In this document: piece after piece, positions 1 through 12,080 of the stretch
Layout of the letters: each line of letters opens with the position of its first letter
Numbering within the stretch: position 1 is the first letter of the stretch
From: Liolophura sinensis
Lineage: Eukaryota > Mollusca > Polyplacophora > Chitonida > Chitonidae
Assembly (NCBI RefSeq): GCF_032854445.1
Contig: NC_088301.1
Coordinates: 13,266,281-13,330,280 of the forward strand
Direction: 5' to 3'
Length of the DNA stretch: 64,000 nt
Position numbers and translations under genes: made by a program
Notes under the pieces: generated by a model
The model's input: the letters and a program-made list of their open reading frames with translations, nothing else
Told to the model about the DNA's origin: nothing
Databases searched by the model: none

Positions 1-617
1 ATGGTGCCCTGTACAAATGCGACATAGCGCCGTCCTGGCGAATACAGAATTTATTAAAAGTATTATTGGTTGATAATTTAAGGTCCAATATGTCCAAAAC
101 CTGAATAAAAATAGGAAGCCTAGGACCCTTGCAGAAATAATGTAATGTTTTAATTCGCAATATTTAGAAGTACAAGCCGTCCCGGCGAATACTGAATTTA
201 TTACAAGTATTATTGTTCAATAATTTAAGGTCCAAGATGTCTAAAACTGCTTTAGGTGAAAAACCAGTCTCAGCATTAACAATACTGAAAACGTGGCATA
301 ACTTTTGTTTATGTGGTTTGGCGGCCATTTTGAATTTTATTGAAAACCTCTCCTTCTCTAAAACCGCTGATCCTATCAGGCTGAAATGTGTTGTTACACA
401 GTGAGTAGGTCTATTTGAATGGAAGTTAGGAAGTGAAAAGAAAGCCAGTGAAAGTCACCAAAATCCTTTTTGTTTGCTGACTACAGGAAAAAGTGTATGG
501 TTATCGTTTGTAGACATTTTAGCTTAATGTTGCGATATCATTAACTCGGTGGGGGGGGGGGATCCCTGGCCGTTTAGTTAGGGGCTAGAGCAGAACATTG
601 GATTATTAGTCTGTAAG
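1..617. other. No gene recognised
   Basis: AT-rich sequence. Two stretches (about 20-120 and 177-260) repeat the phrase GTCC(C/T)GGCGAATAC...TTTATTA...AAGTATTATTG, an imperfect direct duplication about 150 bp apart. A G-run lies at 551-561. No credible exon is seen. Confidence 0.5.
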
Positions 618-742
618 TTCCTCTCCGGTCGTGAATGGTCGTGGGTTTCTCCCACAAGTTCTGCCAGGTTTCCTCCTACTGTAATACTGATCTCTGTCGT
701 ATAAGTGAAATATTCTTTGAGTACAACGTAAAGCACCAATCA
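618..742 (+). mobile_element. SINE-1 fragment (3' half)
   Basis: It matches the body and tail of the main SINE family of the window: CCTCTCCGG, GTCGTGGGTTTC, then AAGTGAAATATTCTT and GTACAACGTAAAGCACC. It lacks the tRNA head and abuts a second copy. Confidence 0.75.
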
Positions 743-914
743 GTCGCGATGAGTACAAGTTCAACTCATGCTAGCTTCCTCTCCAATTGCGGATGGTCGT
801 GGGTTCCCCCAAAAGTTCTGCTAGGTTTCCTTCTACCATAATACTTATCTCCATCGTATAAATGAAATATTCTTGAGTACAGCGTAAAGCACCAATCAAA
901 TAAATAAATAAATA
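743..914 (+). mobile_element. SINE-1 fragment, tandem to the previous copy
   Basis: It begins within the head (GTCGCGATGAGTACAAGTTC, compared with GTCGCTGTGAGTTCAAGTCC in fresher copies) and runs to an AAATAAATA tail. Confidence 0.78.
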
Positions 915-2186
915 GATATCTCATATCTGTATTTTTTATACATTGCATATTTCCACACTTAGAGTTGGTCATTAAGTTAAGCTCATGACCTTCGGAGGAC
1001 ACCGTTCTTTGTCAGAACTACCTATACGCGAAGAATGGCATCAGTACGAAAAGTAACACCATCATTTAATAGCTAGTTATTAGAGTAGCTAGACATTTGC
1101 GTAACGCAAATTGGACAAATGAGAGCGGTTTTAACTATTATTCATTTCTGAGCCAAACTCTTGACCTTTGTACTCAGAAACTTGTTCGAAATTAGTCAAG
1201 CGTTTGTCTTTTTTTCTTTTCGTTTTTTTCTTTTTTTCTGGAAGGTAGAGGGTGGGGTGGGGGCGATTTGACGGTGGTGTTCGCGGCATGATGTTGACTG
1301 TTAAAGCCAGCGGGTTTAAACGTCTAAATGCCAGGCAGCTTTTTCTCAACAATCTGAATGTGGGGGAGTTTCCCTCATTCTGCTGAACAGCCCTTAACCT
1401 TTTCCAAGAGAGTTTAAAGCTGACATGTCTCACCCATACACCCACGCCTTCCGAGTCGCTGGTGCACTTTGAAAATACGACCACAGTCCCTCGGCGTCTT
1501 AGCCGGAGAAAATCTATAAATCTGATTCCTTTTTCTTTTGGTAGCTTTTGCATGTTCCGCGAGCTATAGGAAAACTAGAGGAACTGGTTCATTCGGTCGT
1601 CCTTTTTCTCGCTTTGATTATTCTTTGGCAGACATCATTCTGCGGCAGTGTGTCTGAACTAGTTTTCGCTTTACACTACAAGGACATGACGATACAGATC
1701 AATATTTCATAGTTGCCATCTCCAGGGAATGTGAATTAAAGTCTTCATACAAGTAGGGGAATCCTACAATCAAGGCTTGATGTGACGGCTGTTTAAAAAC
1801 GCCCACCAGTCCTGTTTATGCTGTATTATAAGCAGTCCTTAACTGACCCAGTGGATAAAAACGACGGCGTTCTCATCCGCATCACGTGGTCTGACGTAAA
1901 TGAGGTCAGGCATGTCGATTTCAGCGATCAGCCATTTATCTCCAGAATATTAGACATTCCTTGGGTTTCTTGATTGATCGAAAAGTTCAGCTATATATCG
2001 TTGGTTCTGTCTTTATATCCGTGACCTTGTGTCTTCCCTCACAGAGCATCAATTCGCAGAAACCGAAAATAATCCCTCTGCTCTCCCCTTGAAACCTCCA
2101 CACCACCACCCCCACCACCACTGTCTACACGCAGACAAAACCTTTCCTAGGTCCTTCCGATAAACACTGATGACGTCCAGCGTTTA
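915..2186. other. No gene recognised
   Basis: A 140-codon frame on the - strand (1131-1553) has a Lys-rich low-complexity end encoded by a TTTTTC-rich tract, and no family resemblance. The rest shows nothing I can name. Confidence 0.5.
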
Positions 2187-2189
2187 TGC

Positions 2190-2262
2190 TGCTAGTCACA
2201 CAAGGTGGAGGTTCAATCCCGGCCTTGGAAAGGGAATTTGTGGATTCTCCATCTCTAAGTGA
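2190..2262 (+). mobile_element. Short SINE-like fragment
   Basis: GGTTCAATCCCGGCCTTGG followed by GGGAATTTGTGGA is matched at about 16196-16235 (TTCAATCCCGACCTTGG, AATTTGTGGA). The GGTTCAATCCC part resembles a tRNA B box. Confidence 0.4.
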
Positions 2263-2486
2263 CAACAAATGGTCGCTTGTGCTGCCTATCTTTTTTTCCA
2301 CTTTTACAACTAACCACCAGCGTAAAAGACAAGAATTTAGCTGTTATTTGGGCCATGAAAGGGTCCTGACGAGTTATGATATCTGTAGAGAAGTGTGAAA
2401 AGAGATCATCGCGATAATCCTAATTCATCAGAACCGTAATCTTTATCAAAAAAAAGATCTCCTATATTCAATAGAATGTCTGTTTT

Positions 2487-2602
2487 CTGAGTGATGCTAA
2501 AATTTTCTATTATTGGTACAGATTATTCTGCCATGGTGTCAGACTGTTCTATTACTTCAACACGAAGATTGTATTAGTCTAACAAGTTTTTATGTTGAAT
2601 AT
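2487..2602 (+). mobile_element. MITE-A, left half, truncated by a microsatellite
   Basis: CTGAGTGATGCTA, then CAGATTATTCTG and TATTAGTCTAACA, match the copies at 24795-24954 (inverted) and 62184-62432. The similarity breaks where the (GTAT)n array begins, so the microsatellite has replaced or expanded out of the element's right half. Confidence 0.65.
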
Positions 2603-2682
2603 GTATGTATTTATGTATGTATGTATGTATGTATGTATGTATGTATGTATGTATGTATGTTTGTATGTATGTTTGTATGTAA
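2600..2682. repeat. (GTAT)n microsatellite
   Basis: About 20 nearly perfect tetranucleotide units with a few TTTG variants. The 65-codon frame across it (Tyr-Val-Cys-Met repeats) is a by-product. Confidence 0.95.
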
Positions 2683-3357
2683 AGCAAATAACAATTTTTC
2701 AGTAATATGACCACGAGGAGTTATTATAGCGTATGTAGGGCATATATATACTGTGTCTTCTTGTGACAGGGCGAATCCATAAGCAAAAGTACTGCTGCCA
2801 CTGAAGTATCATGTCGAAGACACCAGACATGACATTGAGACAACAGACTGTAATAAACTTAACAGATTATTTATAGAGTGAATTGTTAACCACATGCATG
2901 CATAGGGATACGCAGAAGAAGACACGCGAACAGAATTGTTCGTATACGACCGCTATTGCGTCGGTCCACACGAAACATAGTGTGTTTCAGGCGACATACT
3001 TTACAGCAGCCACAAGTAATATCGAATATGTTCTGAAAACTGAAATTGAAAACTGAACATCCAGTGCACAGCAGAGAAAGCGAGTATTGATGGATTTTCC
3101 CTTATGTAGCGTGTGCCAGGTTGACTGTGCGCTGTAGAATGAGGACAGTGTGCCAAGGCCAGTTGGCAGTAACTGAATAGGCCAATGTAATATTGACCTC
3201 AAGAGGCATGACGGCCAGGGCAAATCTTTTATTATCCACTACTAATTTGAAACGACACCAAAGCTTACCCGCTCATACTTGTTAGATAACTGTTCATGAT
3301 TCAGATTTGTTCGTTTTATAATGTATGAAAATTAGCCTTTTGACATCAAACTATAGT

Positions 3358-3425
3358 TCGCTCCGTTGGCCTAATGGTTAGAGGCGTCCGACTCGAAGTT
3401 GGGACACCTCGGTTCAAACCTGGTC
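3358..3425 (+). mobile_element. tRNA-like SINE head
   Basis: GGCCTAATGGTTAGAGGCG resembles a tRNA A box and GGTTCAAACC a B box, but the ends do not pair as an acceptor stem. The head is shared with 28478-28560 and is therefore tRNA-derived, not a tRNA gene. Confidence 0.6.
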
Positions 3426-3429
3426 CTGG

Positions 3430-3705
3430 TCACACCAAAGTCTCGTACATTTGTACCAGTAACCTGTACCTACCATCCATCATATTACTTGTCTCGTGCA
3501 TTTGAACGACCATACTACATTACCTTCCGCAATATTACTTGTATCCGCCATTGTACCACCAACTACACTTACCTTCGGCACTATTAATTTTCTCCTGCAT
3601 TTTTACGGACATACTAGTGCACTTGTGCGAACAAACCACACTACCTCACGGACTATTACTTGTCTCGTGCATTTGTACGAACAAACTACACTTACCCTGT
3701 GAAAC
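3430..3705. repeat. Degenerate ~55-65 bp tandem repeat
   Basis: Four to five units share TATTACTTGTCTCGTGCATT, a CGAACAAACTACACTTACC-like block and a CGGCA-type junction. Three overlapping short frames here simply read the repeat. Confidence 0.7.
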
Positions 3706-3971
3706 ATTGGCATTTTGTTTTGAGGTCGTTAGTTATCTCTGAGGTGTGAGTAGTTGGAGCGGATCAGTTAAGTCTTTTCATCTTCCTACCTAAACAGGCC
3801 CACTGTTTTACTGACTATACCTAAATATACATGATCCCCGAAGATTACTCTTACATATTGAGGCAAGGAAGGATAGTCTATAATTATAATCAGCCGAAGA
3901 TGAAATGGAAAAAAATGCTTTTCACGACCTCGACTTCTGTGCATAACAGGCCTCATAAAGGCTGTGTTCAA

Positions 3972-4101
3972 ATTATTTATTTATTTATTTGATTGGTGTT
4001 TTATGCCGTACTCAAGAATTTTTCCCATATACGAGGGCGGCCACCACATTATGGTAGGAGGAAACCAGGCAGAGCCAGAGAGAAATTCACGACCATTCAT
4101 C
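3972..4101 (-). mobile_element. SINE-1 fragment (3' half)
   Basis: The + strand reads TTATTTATTTGATTGGTG, TTTTATGCCGTACTCAAGAA, then GGTAGGAGGAAACCAGGCAG. It is the reverse of the family tail and stops in the GTCGTGG block. Confidence 0.8.
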
Positions 4102-4238
4102 TTCAAAACATACTGTCTTAAAGTTTGACTGACGGGAAATAGTCACGAAATCAGTCTCGATGTCGCAATTTCGTGACATGATATCGGCTGCTGTGACATG
4201 ACAGATATAGCGGCTGTCTTGTTCTGGATTCAATTCCG

Positions 4239-4477
4239 AATTATTTATTTATTTTTGCTTGTTTTTTTTTTACGCCGTAAAGAATATTTCATTTATACGA
4301 CGGCTGTTAGCATTATTGTGGGTGGAAACGGCCATCCGTAGGGTTGCTGACAGACCTTCCCAGTTACGGCCGGAGAGGAAGCCAGCATGAGCTGGACTTG
4401 AACTCACAGCGACCGCATCACAACTCCTGGGTCATTACGCTGCGCTAGCGCCTAACCAACTGAGCCACGGAGGCCCC
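4239..4477 (-). mobile_element. SINE-1, near full length
   Basis: It runs from a T-rich reverse tail through TACGCCGTAAAGAATATTTC and GGCCGGAGAGGAAGCCAGCA to the tRNA-like head (CAACTGAGCCACGGAGGCCC on the + strand). Confidence 0.88.
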
Positions 4478-4659
4478 ACAATCCCGAATTAAGTCGTATC
4501 CAAAATACTTAGGCAGTCTTCGTGCCAAGTAGGGAATAGGCCAAGTACTGGCTGGCCCCGGGTGTCAGTATTTTGTATTACGGCGTCGTGTTTGGTTTCT
4601 TTGGCATGATGTTCCAGTGAGGCAATACTATAAGTATGTCGGGCATTGGGTCCTGGCCT

Positions 4660-4907
4660 GCTCATTGGCTCAGGAGCCTCTCACCAATGCGGTCGCTGTT
4701 AATTCCAGTCCAGCTCTTGTTGGCTCTTTCTGCGGTCGTACATGGGAAGGCTGCTGCAGACATTCCCACCTACGAAAGCAGATGAAGCCATCAGGAGCGG
4801 AATGGTCGTGGGTTTCTCCCCGGTTTTCTCGCATCATAATTCATCTGGCCGCGGCCGTATAAATGAAATATTCTTGTGTGCGGCGTAAAACACCAATCAA
4901 ATAAATC
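4660..4907 (+). mobile_element. SINE-1, near full length
   Basis: CAGGAGCCTCTCACCAATGC, then GGTCGTGGGTTTC, GTGCGGCGTAAAACACC and AAATAAAT. It faces the inverted copy at 4239-4477, so the pair could fold together. Confidence 0.85.
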
Positions 4908-5139
4908 ATGTCACTGAAATAAAGTTGAAAGCAATGATAAACCGTAGTCAATCAAACAAACCGATTTAAGGTAAAAATTGTTGAATAAAGCCGCGAACCT
5001 AAATCAAAAATATGCTATGCGTTAATACATTCTGGTGTTTTTTGTTATCAACTTCGCCTGAGGACCGGCGTATCTCGCCTATGCTGCAGTTTTACATAGC
5101 AGTCGCAATGTGGGCATAAACTCAAGAGAATATATAGTG

Positions 5140-6065
5140 AAAAGACACCTCAATTCCCTAAATAATCACGGCCAAAACCTCAGTCATATGACTTTGAACC
5201 GAAAACCTTAATTCGGGCCCAAAACTTAATTGTCTAAGACTTTAGACCTAAAACGTTAGTCACCTAAATGTTCGAGCCCAAAACTACAATTGTGTAAGTG
5301 TTCGGGCCCATGACCTCAATCACCAAAGCATTCAGAGCCAAAACCTCATTCGCTTATGTGTAAGGACCCAAAACAGCAGTCGCCTAAGTGTCTACACGGA
5401 AAACCTTTATTCGGACCCAAAAAACTTCGTCTACGTCCTTGAAACCAAACCTCAAAACACCAGTTATCTATGTGTTCGAACTGAAAACATTAATTTGCAC
5501 CCAAAATATTTATTTCTAAGTTTACGGATCTAATACCTCAGTCCCCTAAATGTTTTAGCCCAAAACTTAAATCGTCTAAGCTCCCTAACCCAAAATCTCA
5601 ATCCTTAAAGTTTAAACCCAAAACCACAGTTGCCTAAATGTTCGAACAGAAAACATTAATTCGGGTCCAATTAAATATTTGTCTCCGTCTACAGACCCAA
5701 AACCCCGATCGGCGAAGTCTTCGGGCCGAAAATCCCAGTCATACAAGTGATCAGACACAAACCTGATTCGCCAAAATATTCTGACCTAATACCTCAGTTA
5801 CAAACGTGTTTGGATCCAACACCTCCATCGCCAAAGTCTTCGGGCATAAAATCTCAATAGCTCATTTGCCTCCATCCTCAGACACTAACCACCAGATGCC
5901 TAAAGTTAATGTTCGGTCACAAAACACCCAATCGGCTAAGTGTTCGGATGCAAAGCTCCGTTCGGCTTGATCTTCGGATCCAAAACCCCAATCGCCCTGT
6001 AGTACCCGGTTATAATACCCTAACCGCCCACTTAGCATATGCCCGTCCAAAACTTTTGAGTTCTG
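5140..6065. repeat. ~31 bp minisatellite, about 28-30 diverged units
   Basis: The phrase CCCAAAACCTCAGTCGCCTA followed by AGTGTTCGGA recurs throughout with substitutions and small indels. Frames across it, including 5862-6257 on the - strand, carry no gene signal. Confidence 0.85.
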
Positions 6066-6427
6066 TTTAGACCTCATTTTATCAGCTGTTTTGTGTCCCT
6101 CGCTCACGCGAAACTGTACTGTAAAACACTTCAATATGGGGGCCAATGGTAGAAAATAATTTTTCCAACACTTTCTTTGCTTTATTGGTAGTATATAAAG
6201 AAATCTAAAACGCTGGAAGACATTCCCGCCTATGAACGGAGACATTACCCGATACAATGTATCTATTTGTAATTCCGCGATTCCGAGTGGAAAATACCTA
6301 GAAACTGTTCCGTTTTACGTTCCAATTTACATTAGTTAAATACTTCGAGCTTGATTTGTGGAAAACAGACAAACCGACCAGAGGCCCTTTAGGAACTAAA
6401 GGCAATGGGCCCTGCATTTAAATATAA

Positions 6428-6500
6428 ATGGCACCATAATGCCGGCCGACGTCGCATAAGTGAAACAGTCTTCAATATATACGGCGTAAAACACCAATGT
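6428..6500 (+). mobile_element. SINE-1 tail fragment
   Basis: CACCATAATGCCGGCCGACG, then TACGGCGTAAAACACCAAT. It directly abuts a second fragment. Confidence 0.75.
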
Positions 6501-6658
6501 GACCGTAAGCGGGAAGGTCTTTCAGTAGCCTGCGAATGGTCGTGGGTTTCCCCCGGGCTCCGTCCGGTTTCCTCCCGCCATAATGCTGGCCGCCGTCGTA
6601 AAAGTGAAATATTCTTGAGTACGTCGTAAAACACCCATCAAATAAATAAATAAATATA

Positions 6659-6693
<35 letters not shown>

Positions 6694-6717
6694 AACACCA
6701 ATCTAAAAAAATAAATA
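6501..6717 (+). mobile_element. SINE-1 fragment with long AAATA tail
   Basis: GCGGGAAGGTCTTTCAGTAG, GGTCGTGGGTTTCCCCCGGG, CACCCATCAAATAAAT and an expanded AAAT tract to 6694. It lies about 110 bp before the transmembrane exon. Confidence 0.85.
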
Positions 6718-6829
6718 CAAAGGGTATAATTATTCCTGGATGAACCATTTCCCACAGACAACACCATGGCAAATGTATGCTGATATAAAACACATTTCTA
6801 TTCTGACCCCTGCTGTTTGTTTTCTCCAG

Positions 6830-6978
6830 CAGGACCCCCCGCCAGGCTCGGAGAGCGGTGTAAAACCTTACATCACCTTCATTATCATAGTGGCCGGTGT
6901 CATCGGAGGCCTAGTTATCGTGGTCTCAGTCATCCTCATCTGTAAATACTGCGTCAAAAGAAAACGGGTTCTAAGGCG
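6830..6978 (+). CDS. Exon encoding the transmembrane helix (first exon in window)
   Basis: After a pyrimidine-rich tract, two acceptor AGs lie 3 bp apart (6828-6829 and 6831-6832), so the exon starts at 6830 or 6833 with or without one Gln. It encodes a Pro/Gly/Ser linker (DPPPGSESGVKPY), a 24-residue helix rich in Ile, Val and Gly, then KYCVKRKRVLR, a classic positive-inside stop-transfer. It ends at the strong donor GCG|GTGAGT, in the middle of an Arg codon. The reading frame upstream of 6830 is intronic in appearance and overlaps A/T-rich SINE tail sequence nearby. The linker before the helix has no recognisable domain. The upstream partner exon must end in phase 0 and was not found in the window. 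Confidence 0.85.
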
Positions 6979-9924
6979 GTGAGTCATTTTTGTTTTCATG
7001 GTTCTTTTTTTTCTGAATTAAAACGTTAAAACCATAAGGCTGTAGATTAATGCTAAAGTAAAAGTCTATGCTTCAACGTTTTATGACTCAAATTATTTAT
7101 TGGATCTGGGATTAACGCCGCATTCTGGATTGTTTGTTTTTTTTTACTCGTCGGTCAGAATTATGGACGAAAAAACATGAGAAATTGATACTGTGTACAA
7201 ATCGTTGTAACAGGGTATAATGACTTATATACTTTCTTTTTTACATAAAAAAAAAATGTGCACCAGGGCTATGTGTGATGTGACCATGTCGGTAGTTGGT
7301 CTTTTCAAACATATATTTTTTCTCGTTTGATCCTTTCTACATTTGTTCTCCACATACATATAGTAAAGGCTGGGATTAACCCGGGACCCGGGGACAGAAC
7401 GTCCACACGTGTAGGCCGATGTTAAACCACCAGGCACTTAAACAAGAAAATTGCTTTGGGGCAAATTTCGAACTGTTTCTCCTCAGCCCTGGCTTCTCTG
7501 TTTCTTCAAATTCTTTAATCCAGTGGCATATTGCTGCTCGCACTTAATCTATTGTCAACAGACATGTTTGCCGTGAGCCATGCACAAACTTGGAATATCA
7601 CCCGAGAATATATCGTTGGGGTAATTAAAAGCCTTGCCGGCAAGTAGGCCGTGGTTCCTGGGATAAACTGGCTTAGGGATGGTGGATTCAGGTCAAGGAC
7701 GTGTAGTACAGAAGCCAATGAGCTGTCATTCCATAAAGACTAGATACACTTGTCAACACAAAGGACAGTTTCCGAGAAGCGTATGTGAGAGAGGCATATG
7801 GGGTAGGATTAAGTGCGGTGGACACAGACAATCGAATATAAATCCTTTAGTCCACATGAAATGCACTTTTTATCCTGAAACGCATAATGACAGAAGCGCC
7901 AAAGCAAAGAGGAATGGAGTGTTTGATTGGCGAGTCTACACAGGAAGTTGTAGCGCAGCGTGGCTCTATAGCTCGCCACATTCACGGCAAAGCCCTTGCT
8001 GACCGAAGCTTACTAGGGCGACGTGACGCCTGGGGCATGTGGAGCTGGCCCAAGAGGCATTCAACTCTAATCGCATTGGTGGATTCGCCGCTCACGTGAT
8101 CAACTTATACCTTCTTTAGTTAGAGAACTCTGGACGCGTCTTTTCCAAGAATTATAGCCTCGTGTTAGTTTACTCACTCCTCTGAGAAGGTTGATGGGTT
8201 CAGTTCTCAGTTCAGATTTCAGCGGCTCCATGAGACCTATATAGCTTACAGTTTTGACCAGCAGGGTAACATATGATTGGTTTGTGGACGTATACATAAG
8301 AAATAACTATGAGGCTAAAGAACAGCTCTACAAACCATGCGTTCAGATACTTCAGTTCTTAAAATAAATTACAAACATTCCTTGCAACAAAGTTTGTAGA
8401 TTGTCATAAGGGTGGCTGGAAGTGGACACCAGAGCCGATCAAATTATCAACAGTGGACAAGCCATTTCCTGTTTCTTCTACCCACAAGCCTGACGGCGGT
8501 TATATAACTGTAAAACTTCTTGAATAAGGCATTAACTAATCCATAATTCAGTCAACTGAGACCTAATTGTCATGCGGAACGTCTTTTGTTGAAATCAGAT
8601 TGATATTTGTTTAACACCGATCAACAATATCCTTAACAATATTCATGAGGACAACTTAACCAATGCGTTAAACTTTTCGCTGATGTTCTTAAAACTAGCA
8701 CCATGAGTCAGATGTGAAATTAAAAAGAAAAATGTAATATTTAAATGTGGCGGGAAGATTTACCAAAAGGCTCTAGACGTCTTTATCCTATACCAGCCGT
8801 TTCATGGTTCCGAGAAAAGCCCAAATGTTTCATCTGGAGAACTGAGGAAATCGAGAATACTGAACAAACCTTCACCTGGACTTGGCCAATCTAACGCGCC
8901 CGCATTAAGGGCTATGTCATATATACTTCCTGCTTTTAGTCGCTTCACACTTGAAGTTCCAAGAAAACTGGAGGCGACCTACAGATTGATTAATCAGGAA
9001 TGGGAACAGCGAGATACAAACCAGGCCAGGCTTCTTATGAACATCAGAGGGACAGGAATCCCGTGAAAGATCTGCAGGGGAGGACGACCGGCTAGAAATG
9101 AGAGTTGATCTGTTTACATTTCACTCGAAGTCTCCAAAGCTTAGCAGTTCCACAGTAATAGCTATCGATTCTTAGCCTTTGCCTTCTAGTAGAGCAAATA
9201 AAAGGATCCTGTCAGTTCACCCACCGCCTACATTGCCATGTACTCAGTGTGAATCAACAAAGACAACTGGAAAATCGGTAACCCACTTGGCAACGGTTTG
9301 GGCTGATCTACTTCTGGCGGCGTGCACATACAATATGACATCCTATAGAATTCTACAGATCTTCTTAAAAGAGGATCCTATACCTTGGAGTTTAGTTCTG
9401 TTGAAGAGGGTATCGTCAGTAAGGACCGCCTATAAATTTGAATGTATATAGAAACTGATCCCCTTCGACATATTAGTATGTGGGAGAAACGCATAGTACT
9501 GTGTACTAATTGCATTGCCCTAGTGATAGAACATTAAGGAAGGGCAGCTCCAAGCCAATGGCAGGCTAGGTTAGACAGTACAAATATGTAGGCGTATATT
9601 GCAATAGGAGTTTAAATGTCCACATGGGTAATTTGTATAAAACGGTAGGAGCTATTCTTCAACCTATCAATTCATGTGCTCATATCGGATGTCAGTAGGT
9701 AGGTGTGTCTTGAACTGATGCTTAAGGGACTCCCGCCTATATTCATTTGTATTTATCAAAATCATCCCGTGAAAGTTATGGGCATGGTCATCATCCGGTA
9801 ACATGGAAAATTTATTCCAGTGTTTAGATTCATCATCCCGAGGGTGATGTCGATGGTGAGAATTGTACAGAACCATGGAAGGGACAAGCGAAAAAAAATT
9901 TCACCCCCAAAAAGACAATTTAAT

Positions 9925-10155
9925 ACATGATTACAATGAAGGAGACAAAAAGTTTCTTGTTGCAGGCGAAGATACAAAAAAAAAAAGAATTTTTTTTACA
10001 GATCATTGTTACAGTAAAGAAGAAATAAAATTTTATTTTTGAAGGTGCAAAAACGAACATTTTTACTGGTAATTGTTACAGTTAGGAGAACAAAATTTAC
10101 TTTTTAAAGCCTAAAAAGGCGTTAAAAGACCTTGTCGTTGTAGGAGACAAGGTGG
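9925..10155. repeat. Degenerate ~65 bp tandem repeat
   Basis: About four units share CATTGTTACAGT, AGGAGACAAAA, TTTTTGAAGG and AAAAA blocks, each about 60-70 bp apart. It lies in intron 1. Confidence 0.6.
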
Positions 10156-11490
10156 TTTAATAGTAGATCGGCGCAGCATGTTAGTATACGGTTTACAACT
10201 ACTTCACTAAAACAGGATCGACATTTTATATTGGAGCTTCTTCCGACATATTGTGGGAATTCTAATGATTTATACCCGGGCGTATTGTGCTAGTGGATTA
10301 CTACTACACAGTACGTATACTGACAAAGTATATGAATGACTGATGATGACTTTACGCCACTTCGGCAGTATTTCAACCATATCGCAATGATTGGCTTGGT
10401 GTGATACGTTTTGCTGTACTATATAGCGTGACACATTTCCTAAAGACTGCTGTCAAAGTCTTTTGCTTCAGATTTATATATATAATATATGGCCCACTAT
10501 CCTCCTTTTAGTTCTGGCCTCAAAGACCTTTGTAAGTAGTTCTGCATGTGGTGAAGGTCAGTAGTTAGACGGCTCGAAATGCCACTCCGCCAGCCAGCAC
10601 ACGTGACCTATTGGCATCTACATGTGATTTCAAGTTTTCCTCCAATCCATGTTAAATAATCTATGAGGCAGTGAATTATTTGGCACAAGTAAGTCGCGCT
10701 GAAGGCATCCTTGTATGTTTTCTTACGGCCTGGCCGATTGCCATTTAGAAGAACGGTGAAGTACTCGCCCCAAATCCCCCCTCCCCTCAGCGGCTCCTCC
10801 CACGCTTCCTTTTCCCTGCAGTTCACACTGGCTTCAGCACCGCTCCAATTCCCACACAACTTCCGCCACACGATCGCCAGCAAACTGTCCTATCGGGTTG
10901 CTATGGTGACATGAATGGGGTGATTATGGCTTCTTCTTGGACGGGCTTACCAGGTCATCTCGGTCGAACGGAGTGGTAATAAAGCCCTACCTCTGACACA
11001 GCCATTAGCTAACGCTTACGAATTGCCCTAAGGTATAAATGTCGTACCCAGGGGAAAATCCTCAGCGTATGGTGTGGATATTTCGTCCATAGAACAGGTG
11101 GAAAAACGAGGAAACATGAAATCAAAAGAGGGGCTGAAAACATAGCTACCCGTACAAAGTTTGTTACTTGAATTCCTAGTGTCTTGAAACTTCAGTTATC
11201 GGAGTCTTGAAATGTCTTATACCTACGCGGTTGAAATATTGTCCTCTTAGATTTTCCTTCGCCAAGCCAGGAACATTCAAACCGTGAACTTGTATCGCTA
11301 CCCCTTTTGAATTCTGGCAATATGGTAAGCATTCATATTGCATACATGTGGGTGGAAATGAAGGTGGGTAATATATATCTTCGCTGATGACTCAGACGCA
11401 ATATCCACCTTTCGTGTCAAGCATAAGCTATTTGAAATACATGTGCCAAGCAAACCAAACAGAATATAAATCCAGTGTTTCGTATTGCGC

Positions 11491-11535
11491 ATTTATTTAT
11501 TTATTTATTTATTTGGCGTTTAATGTCGCATGAGG
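11491..11535 (-). mobile_element. SINE tail stub
   Basis: (ATTT)n then GGCGTTTAATGTCGCATGAG on the + strand is the reverse of the shared SINE 3' end. Nothing of the body remains. Confidence 0.55.
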
Positions 11536-11571
11536 TCAGGTTTGTACGTGAAGAAAATCGTGCAAAGAGGC

Positions 11572-12080
11572 AAACGGCCGCTACTCTCCGGATACCTGAC
11601 AAACCTTCAGACTGAAACCTCACTGGTAAGGGCAAGCACTCACTCACTCACTCGCTGGTAAGGGTTAGGGAAAGCCTGGCAGAGAGAAACGTCCCCTACT
11701 CTCCGGGTACTAGACAAACCCCTTGACTGAAACCTCATAGGTAAGGGTTAGAGAAAAGTCTGGCGCAGAAAAAAAATCGTCGGCTACTCTCCAGATATCT
11801 GAGAAACCTTCTGACTGAAACCTCATTGGTAAGGGTTAGAGAAGTCTGGCAGAGAGAAAAACGGTCGCTACTCTCCAGATACGTGACAAACCTTCTGAGT
11901 GAAACCTCATTGCTTAGGGTAAGAGAAAGTCTGGCAGAGAGAAAAACGTCCGCTACTCTCCGGGTACCTGACAAACTCCCTGACTGAAACCTCACTGGTA
12001 AGGGTTAGGGAAAGTCTGGCAGAGAGAAAACCGGCCGGTACTTGACAAATCTACGCAGTGGAATGTCACCGGTAAGGGCT
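11572..12080. repeat. ~85 bp tandem array, five to six units
   Basis: CTACTCTCC begins at 11581, 11696, 11784, 11868 and 11953. Each unit carries TGACAAACC, GACTGAAACCTCA, GGTAAGGGTTAG and GTCTGGCAGAGAGAAA. The first spacing is longer because of a CACTCACTCACTCA insertion. Confidence 0.88.

Noticed and set aside
1131-1553. 140-codon protein on the - strand
   Set aside because: Part of it is poly-Lys from a TTTTTC tract; there is no domain, splice context or composition support.
3358-3430. tRNA gene
   Set aside because: A-box-like and B-box-like phrases are present, but the ends do not form an acceptor stem, and the same head recurs attached to a SINE tail. The heads at 28478, 33314 and 52355 were rejected as tRNA genes for the same reason.
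5862-6257. 131-codon frame on the - strand
   Set aside because: About half of it lies in the 31 bp minisatellite, and no motif is present.
11572-12080. Telomere-like repeat (GGTAAGGGTTAGGG)
   Set aside because: The TTAGGG-like phrase occurs once per 85 bp unit inside a unique sequence, not as a hexamer array.
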